Made by a program: the position numbers and the translations under genes. 10,073 nt of DNA. It comes from Bacillota bacterium (GTDB lineage: Bacteria > Bacillota_A > Clostridia > Lachnospirales > Lachnospiraceae). This document shows positions 7,174-10,073 of this stretch, in pieces. Below the pieces are notes generated by a model. It was not told the origin of the DNA. It saw only the letters and a program-made list of their open reading frames with translations, and searched no databases. Location: assembly GCA_023443625.1 (NCBI GenBank), contig JAEZTQ010000102.1:1-10073 (forward strand), in the 5' to 3' direction. How positions within the stretch are numbered: the stretch's first letter is position 1; each line of letters starts with the position of its first letter.

Positions 7174-7227
7174 AAAAACAAATAGAGCCCGACAAATAGT
7201 TTTTTAAGACTATCTGCCAGGCTCTAT
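7174..7227 (-). terminator. Long hairpin terminator or attenuator ahead of the primase gene
   Basis: Positions 7182-7200 pair with 7209-7227 to make a 19-bp stem with an 8-nt loop. On the minus strand RNA every position pairs, three of them as G-U. On the plus strand the same three would be C-A mismatches, so the structure suits minus-strand RNA. It is followed by UUGUUUUU (7174-7181), as in intrinsic terminators. It lies 51 bp after the Com-like gene and 9-10 bp before the ribosome site of the primase gene, so read-through here would set primase expression. A four-codon frame MTHL (ATG 7238, stop inside the left arm) precedes the stem but may be chance. Confidence 0.75.
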
Positions 7228-7277
7228 AGGTGAGTCATCTGCTCCCTTTGTGGCTCTGTGCCAGAATTATTCACTTT

Positions 7278-7421
7278 TCACACCGCCCTTTTCTCCAGTT
7301 TCACTTCAAAGACTTTCTTGCATTCCGGGCATTTGATTTGGACATCAGCATAATTTGCATCAAATACTCTGTGATTGCAGTGAGGGCAACGAACGATATA
7401 CACTTTATTGCTTTTTGTCAT
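7278..7421 (-). CDS. Com-like zinc-ribbon protein (47 aa)
   Basis: ATG at 7421 is preceded by AAAGGAGG (7430-7437) at 8-nt spacing, a strong ribosome site placed inside the end of the upstream gene, so the two overlap by 17 bp and are probably translationally coupled. The protein has two CxxC knuckles, CPHC (12-15) and CPEC (31-34), about 15 residues apart, in a short basic sequence starting VYIVRC. This is the pattern of Mu Com-like zinc fingers: Mu Com binds mRNA to activate translation of the mom gene. Relatives sit in many Gram-positive prophages and satellites without known targets. Binding of RNA or DNA in this block is an inference. The hairpin just downstream is an obvious candidate target. 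Confidence 0.75.
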   Translation of the reverse strand: MTKSNKVYIVRCPHCNHRVFDANYADVQIKCPECKKVFEVKLEKRAV

Positions 7422-7983
7422 TACCTTTACCTCCTTTGAATTTCTTCAAAGCTTCGGTATCTGTCATTTCACACTCCCAGTAAGCAAAGGAAGCTTCATC
7501 CTGCTCACTTTGAACACTACTGTATTTGTGTCTGTACTTTTCATAGAAAACCTTATCATCCTCGTTTCTAAGTGGAATTCCGGCACTAACCTCTCTGTCA
7601 AGGGTAGCAATCCGTTCTTTCGCTTCTGCATCAAAAGCTATCTGATACGCCATTTCGTAGAGTTCCTTTGGTGCGATTGTTCCATCCTCTGTAGTTGAGA
7701 ACTCAATAAGTACCTCGGGATTGTTTCCCCACACTGCCGTTTTAGCAGCGTCCTGTGCCCAGCGTTTGATAGTCATATTCTGTAATGCTGTCCACATAGG
7801 CACCTTCATCTTCTCGCTGTAAGCCTCCAGCTTCTTGTAGAACACCTTGTCAAAGCTGATCATCATGCCAATAGCTTTGAGTATCATTTCATTTCTTGAC
7901 ATTCCAAGTGCTTTTGTAGCTTCATCCATAGCTTCTATTTCTGGACTATCTTTTGTAAGGCGAATGTTGATTAAATCAGGCAT
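7405..7983 (-). CDS. Uncharacterised 192-aa protein with RHH-like N terminus, first gene of satellite-like operon
   Basis: I do not recognise a named family. Residues 1-50 (INIRLTKDSP, then helices EAMDEATKALG and SRNEMILKAIGMM) look like a ribbon-helix-helix DNA-binding start. The rest is helical and acidic, with a WTALQNMTIKRWAQDAA helix and a lysine-rich tail (KKFKGGKGNDKKQ). No signal peptide, membrane segment or enzyme motif is visible. ATG at 7983 has GGAGG at 7993-7997 with 9-nt spacing, and a good promoter lies just upstream, overlapped by an inverted repeat. As the promoter-proximal gene it could be the operon's own regulator or a replication accessory factor. Its end overlaps the Com-like gene. 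Genes of this size precede P4-type primases in other clostridial elements, as far as I recall. Confidence 0.75.
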   Translation of the reverse strand: MPDLINIRLTKDSPEIEAMDEATKALGMSRNEMILKAIGMMISFDKVFYKKLEAYSEKMKVPMWTALQNMTIKRWAQDAAKTAVWGNNPEVLIEFSTTEDGTIAPKELYEMAYQIAFDAEAKERIATLDREVSAGIPLRNEDDKVFYEKYRHKYSSVQSEQDEASFAYWECEMTDTEALKKFKGGKGNDKKQ

Positions 7984-8005
7984 TAATGATTACCTCCATT
8001 ACTAT

Positions 8006-8038
8006 TTGATGTAATAAGTATATCATAATTACCATCAA
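8006..8038. promoter_or_regulatory. Inverted repeat over the operon promoter, operator candidate
   Basis: TTGATGTAAT (8006-8015) is mirrored by ATTACCATCAA (8028-8038), with a single extra base. The pair brackets the -10 box and covers most of the spacer of the promoter at 8017-8045. A dimeric repressor bound here would block transcription. The RHH-like first gene of the operon is a plausible binder, though this is inferred only from position. Confidence 0.5.
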
Positions 8039-8045
8039 TTGTAAA
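8017..8045 (-). promoter_or_regulatory. Sigma-A-type promoter for the satellite-like operon
   Basis: Reading the minus strand, TTTACA (8040-8045) is followed by a 17-bp spacer and TATACT (8017-8022). The distance to the start codon of the 192-residue protein is 33 bp from the -10, leaving room for a short leader with its GGAGG site. The flanking DNA is strongly AT-rich. Confidence 0.7.
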
Positions 8046-8087
8046 TACCTATTTTACATATTTTAACATCTATTTTTATTATCAGCC

Positions 8088-8126
8088 AAAGTAAAACCCG
8101 GCTACCTTTTTATTAGCGCCGGGTTT
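8088..8126 (-). terminator. Intrinsic terminator of the toxin-antitoxin operon
   Basis: AAACCCGGC (8094-8102) and GCCGGGTTT (8118-8126) form a perfect 9-bp GC-rich stem with a 15-nt loop, starting 9 bp beyond the PIN-toxin stop. The minus-strand 3' side runs on as TTTACTTT. It separates the toxin-antitoxin operon from the next promoter downstream. Confidence 0.8.
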
Positions 8127-8134
8127 AATAGTTC

Positions 8135-8539
8135 TTAAATTTGATATTTTTCGAGAAACTCCTTTGGCGTCACTATCTCAGGGCGCTCAATCTCGACATC
8201 CTTGAAATCTTTATCCCCTGTTATTAGAATGTCAACATCAGCTAATATAGCCGTGTGCAAAACCATGTAATCCTTGTCATCTCGGATTTCAAACAATGGG
8301 GTACCATCATAATTCTCAGGCGAATATACTAATTCATACGATAATGCTGTTAAAAATTTCTCAATAGCTTTTATTTTACTTGGAAATTTTCTTTCAACTA
8401 CCGATTTCAATTCTTCTACAACATACGTTGAAAGAACCAAGGTATAATCTTCTACCACCTTCTCTATTAATCGGCTCAGGTTTTCACTACGAAAAAGTAT
8501 TGCCGAAATGAGAACATTTGTGTCAAGCATTATTCTCAT
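8135..8539 (-). CDS. PIN-domain toxin ribonuclease (VapC-like)
   Basis: This 134-residue protein is a PIN-domain RNase of the 'putative toxin component, PIN family' type. The conserved acidic residues are all present: Asp6 in MLDTNVLISA, Glu43 in VVEEL, Asp90 in RDDKDYMVLHTA and Asp109 in ILITGDKDF. These coordinate Mg2+ or Mn2+ for RNA cleavage; VapC relatives cut tRNA or rRNA and stop growth. The ATG overlaps the stop of the antitoxin gene by four bases (ATGA), ensuring coupled translation. A strong terminator follows. The length is normal for the family and the frame is intact, so it should be active when its antitoxin is lost. The specific RNA target cannot be read from sequence. Confidence 0.92.
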   Translation of the reverse strand: MRIMLDTNVLISAILFRSENLSRLIEKVVEDYTLVLSTYVVEELKSVVERKFPSKIKAIEKFLTALSYELVYSPENYDGTPLFEIRDDKDYMVLHTAILADVDILITGDKDFKDVEIERPEIVTPKEFLEKYQI

Positions 8540-8799
8540 AGTTGTTTCTCCAATTTTTCTTTTCTAAATTGCTTTACCATATCTACAACATCATCTTCTG
8601 TTTCTAGACCTACTCGTTCAGCCTCCCCAGAAAAGGCATCCTGAACCTCGCGCAAAGCAACCTTGGTCGAGTTCTCCATAACCACCCGCCCATTTTCTTC
8701 GATGAAAATAACCTTATCTCCATCCTTTAAGTTAAGCATCTTTCTGATATGAATTGGTATTGTTATCTGCCCTTTTGCAGTAATTTTTGCAAGTTCCAT
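8536..8799 (-). CDS. AbrB/SpoVT-type antitoxin
   Basis: Residues ~4-47 form a swapped-hairpin AbrB domain: AKITAKGQITIPIHIRKMLNLKDGDKV and the following strands (split here only for description). Residues 48-87 are charged and helical (EVQDAFSGEAERVG, DMVKQFRKEKLEKQL), the usual toxin-binding tail of AbrB-type VapB antitoxins. ATG at 8799 has AAAGGAG (8809-8815) 9 nt upstream. A near-consensus promoter precedes it. The protein would bind this promoter as a dimer, neutralise the PIN toxin through its tail and repress the operon together with it. Pairing of an AbrB-type antitoxin with a PIN toxin is common. The unit may stabilise the surrounding accessory DNA. Confidence 0.92.
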   Translation of the reverse strand: MELAKITAKGQITIPIHIRKMLNLKDGDKVIFIEENGRVVMENSTKVALREVQDAFSGEAERVGLETEDDVVDMVKQFRKEKLEKQL

Positions 8800-8843
8800 A
8801 TATTCAAACTCCTTTCTGTAAATTCCATGTTTTCCTTACTTTT

Positions 8844-8872
8844 ATTATATGCTACTTCCTAGTTTTTATCAA
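8844..8872 (-). promoter_or_regulatory. Sigma-A-type promoter of the toxin-antitoxin operon
   Basis: On the minus strand TTGATA (8867-8872) and TATAAT (8844-8849) are separated by exactly 17 bp, close to consensus. The -10 lies 44 bp before the antitoxin ATG. The -35 begins directly after the U-tract of the upstream terminator. Confidence 0.85.
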
Positions 8873-8873
8873 C

Positions 8874-8912
8874 AAAAAACGAAGGTCACATCAGCCAAAA
8901 CTGTGTGACCTT
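8874..8912 (-). terminator. Hairpin terminator after the immunity gene, possibly bidirectional
   Basis: AAGGTCACA (8882-8890) pairs perfectly with TGTGACCTT (8904-8912) around a 13-nt loop. On the minus strand the stem is followed by CG and six Us (8874-8879). On the plus strand it is followed by TT. It lies 66 bp past the immunity stop and isolates the toxin-immunity unit from the toxin-antitoxin promoter. Confidence 0.8.
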
Positions 8913-8978
8913 TTAGTACTCACAATCATATTATTTGGGTAATCTTTTGTTCTATCAGTTTATTAATCGCCCAAATAA

Positions 8979-9284
8979 TTATAGTTTTTTATAATTATTA
9001 TTCAATTCTGTTAAGCTTATAAATAAGTCTGTTGGGTTTTGCATATCCCATCCCCACACTTTGAATGCATAAGCAAAAGAAAGTAAATACCTATCTCTTT
9101 CTGGCGGCAAATCACCCGTGCTTATGTTCTGTAAAAGTTTGGTTAACTCCGGTAAGATTGTATCTTCTATTTGTTCAATTGTACTTTCTCCAGATATTCC
9201 ATTTTTCCTATTTTTAATCTCTATTTCACATAATTCGATGCTCCTTCTTATATCAGCTTGATAATTACTGATAGAGTAATTCAT
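8979..9284 (-). CDS. Putative immunity protein for the TNT-like toxin (101 aa)
   Basis: I recognise no named family. The protein is small, acidic and mostly helical, with a central helix around IEQIEDTILPELTKLLQNI and an aromatic-rich stretch DRYLLSFAYAFKVWGWD (64-80). It has no signal peptide or membrane segment, so it acts in the cytoplasm. ATG at 9284 is preceded by AAGGAGGAG (9292-9300), which overlaps the stop codon of the toxin gene 14 bp upstream, so the two are co-transcribed and probably translationally coupled. In polymorphic toxin loci the gene directly after the toxin encodes its immunity protein, and I assign this role by position. A terminator follows. The other possibility is an unrelated small gene, but the tight spacing argues against it. 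Confidence 0.65.
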   Translation of the reverse strand: MNYSISNYQADIRRSIELCEIEIKNRKNGISGESTIEQIEDTILPELTKLLQNISTGDLPPERDRYLLSFAYAFKVWGWDMQNPTDLFISLTELNNNYKKL

Positions 9285-9298
9285 AGTTTTTCTCCTCC

Positions 9299-10073
9299 TT
9301 ATTTAAGTTTTACTACAGTCGGGTCCGGTACATAATACTGATATCCCCCTCCGGGTTGTCCAAAATTGGGAGATACAGTACCTTCTAATATTGTAGTACC
9401 TTTTGGAATAACATATGTATCCATATACTGATAAGAATTGCCCGGTGGTAAAGCTAAATCCGCTGCAGGATTAGACGTTTTATATGGTGTATACCAATAG
9501 CTTGTTGAGTTTGAACCTTTACCATAATAACGATATACAGTTACATCATTAGTTAAAGTAGTTACCTTTGCATCAGAAGTAAATGCTTCTTTAACAGCTT
9601 GTTGGAAATTAGAATTTACATTTTTATTAATAAAGTTATCTACAGTCTTACTCGCTCCCTTAACCTCTATCCCTGCTTTTTTTGCCGCCTTTTGTACATC
9701 TGTTCCTGCCTCAATAATTTCATCACAATATTTTACAGCGTTTACATAATCTATGCCTAATGCGACAAGATCAAGTATTATTTTCCATTCATCTCCCTTT
9801 TTATAGTTCAATATATCGATGAATAAAATGGAAACATCTATTGCTTCCGCACCAGGCAATAACTGCATTAACCCTTCAGTTATTATACATCCAGCTTTAA
9901 CAAAACTAAAGAGTTGACTATAATAGTATGTATAAATATCCATACTATAATTTGGATTCTGGTATTTTGGATTACTGGAAAGTTCTTTTTCATACTGTGT
10001 TTTGTAGTCATTATATGTTTTTTGAGTCATAGAGCCGGTCTCAACTCTCCGCTCATATTTTTTAAGTTCAACA
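9299..10073 (-). CDS. Polymorphic toxin C-terminal region with TNT-like NAD-targeting domain (5' end outside window)
   Basis: The frame is open to the window edge (VELKKYERRVETGS precedes the first Met at 10030, which lacks a ribosome site), so this is the end of a larger protein. Numbering from that Met, residues ~35-105 are hydrophobic and helical (LMQLLPGAEAIDVSILFIDI, IILDLVALGIDYV), resembling a pretoxin or translocation region. GASKTV (125-130) is the junction shared with the orphan tip. Residues ~160-243 are the toxin: VYRYYG, SYWYTP, LALPPGN, YVIPKGTTILEG and FGQPGGGYQYY with Gln225. FGQPGGG is the hallmark of TNT-type NAD+ glycohydrolases, where that Gln is catalytic. The TNT arginine before LPP is absent here, so activity may be a variant or ADP-ribosylation. 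Export route and N-terminal type are not visible, although Rhs remnants downstream suggest Rhs. Confidence 0.7.
   Translation of the reverse strand, partial: VELKKYERRVETGSMTQKTYNDYKTQYEKELSSNPKYQNPNYSMDIYTYYYSQLFSFVKAGCIITEGLMQLLPGAEAIDVSILFIDILNYKKGDEWKIILDLVALGIDYVNAVKYCDEIIEAGTDVQKAAKKAGIEVKGASKTVDNFINKNVNSNFQQAVKEAFTSDAKVTTLTNDVTVYRYYGKGSNSTSYWYTPYKTSNPAADLALPPGNSYQYMDTYVIPKGTTILEGTVSPNFGQPGGGYQYYVPDPTVVKLK
9640..9660. repeat. 21-bp identical block, copy 2 (inside live toxin gene)
   Basis: This copy is identical to 1142-1162 and in the same orientation and codon phase. It encodes GASKTV between the helical pretoxin part and the toxin domain. Recombination between the copies would delete about 8.5 kb and fuse the live toxin's N-terminal part to the CdiA-like tip. 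Confidence 0.85.

Larger units (their letters stand above)
2877..8045 (-). mobile_element. Phage-satellite-like block (regulator, Com-like, primase-helicase, origin candidate, capsid)
   Basis: Five minus-strand genes belong together by order and type: the RHH-like 192-residue protein, Com-like zinc ribbon, P4-type primase-helicase, HK97 major capsid protein and a second RHH-like protein, with one promoter at the head and iteron-like repeats inside. P4/SaPI-type satellites combine a primase-helicase with few virion genes, and capsid-forming satellites carry a major capsid gene. No integrase or attachment site is seen, and the left side is cut by IS110, so the boundaries are those of recognisable genes only. 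Confidence 0.5.

Noticed and set aside
10028..10030. ATG at 10030 as the true start of the toxin gene
   Set aside because: No ribosome site at proper distance, and the frame stays open to the window edge. A C-terminal toxin domain of this type normally ends a large protein.
1..10073. tRNA or rRNA genes, tyrosine or serine integrase, attachment-site duplications
   Set aside because: I found no cloverleaf or rRNA-like sequence, no integrase motif in any frame, and no direct repeat at plausible borders of the satellite-like block.

Overview
The window looks like accessory DNA from a low-GC Firmicute, probably a clostridium of the Lachnospiraceae type. The reasons are AT-rich intergenic DNA, strong AGGAGG ribosome sites, consensus sigma-A promoters, an IS110 element, an AbrB/PIN toxin-antitoxin pair and clostridial-style YD-repeat/Rhs toxin parts. 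Species is inferred, not shown. Every convincing gene is on the minus strand, so transcription runs right to left.

Right end (8979-10073): the C-terminal part of a large polymorphic toxin, entering from beyond the window and ending in a TNT-like NAD-targeting domain (FGQPGGG motif), followed 14 bp later by a small putative immunity gene. A strong hairpin terminator closes this unit. Next (8088-8872) is a complete toxin-antitoxin operon, an AbrB-type antitoxin and a PIN-domain RNase whose start overlaps the antitoxin stop, with a near-consensus promoter and its own terminator.

Middle (2877-8045): a phage-satellite-like block. A promoter overlapped by an inverted repeat drives a 192-residue protein with an RHH-like start. 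It is followed by an overlapping 47-residue Com-like zinc ribbon, a long hairpin terminator or attenuator, and a complete primase-polymerase/SF3 helicase of the P4 type. Then come a cluster of TACTGAC repeats flanking AT-rich DNA (origin candidate), a lone HK97-fold major capsid protein and a small RHH-like protein. No integrase, terminase, portal or protease is visible, so this is either a minimal satellite or a truncated one.

Left (1163-2876): an IS110-family insertion with an intact DEDD/Ser recombinase and a structured upstream non-coding region where a bridge RNA would be expected. Beyond it (1-1187) are a truncated CdiA-type nuclease toxin tip without a start, its intact immunity gene, and a 5'-truncated stretch of YD (Rhs) repeats running off the left edge.

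The parts fit one story. A polymorphic toxin locus swapped its toxin tip, leaving an older tip, immunity gene and core remnant downstream. The current tip and the old tip share an identical 21-bp block (1142-1162 and 9640-9660), exactly where each toxin domain joins the common part, which suggests recombination there. The toxin-antitoxin pair, satellite-like block and IS110 now lie between the two tips. The IS110 side meets the old tip immediately beside the 21-bp block.
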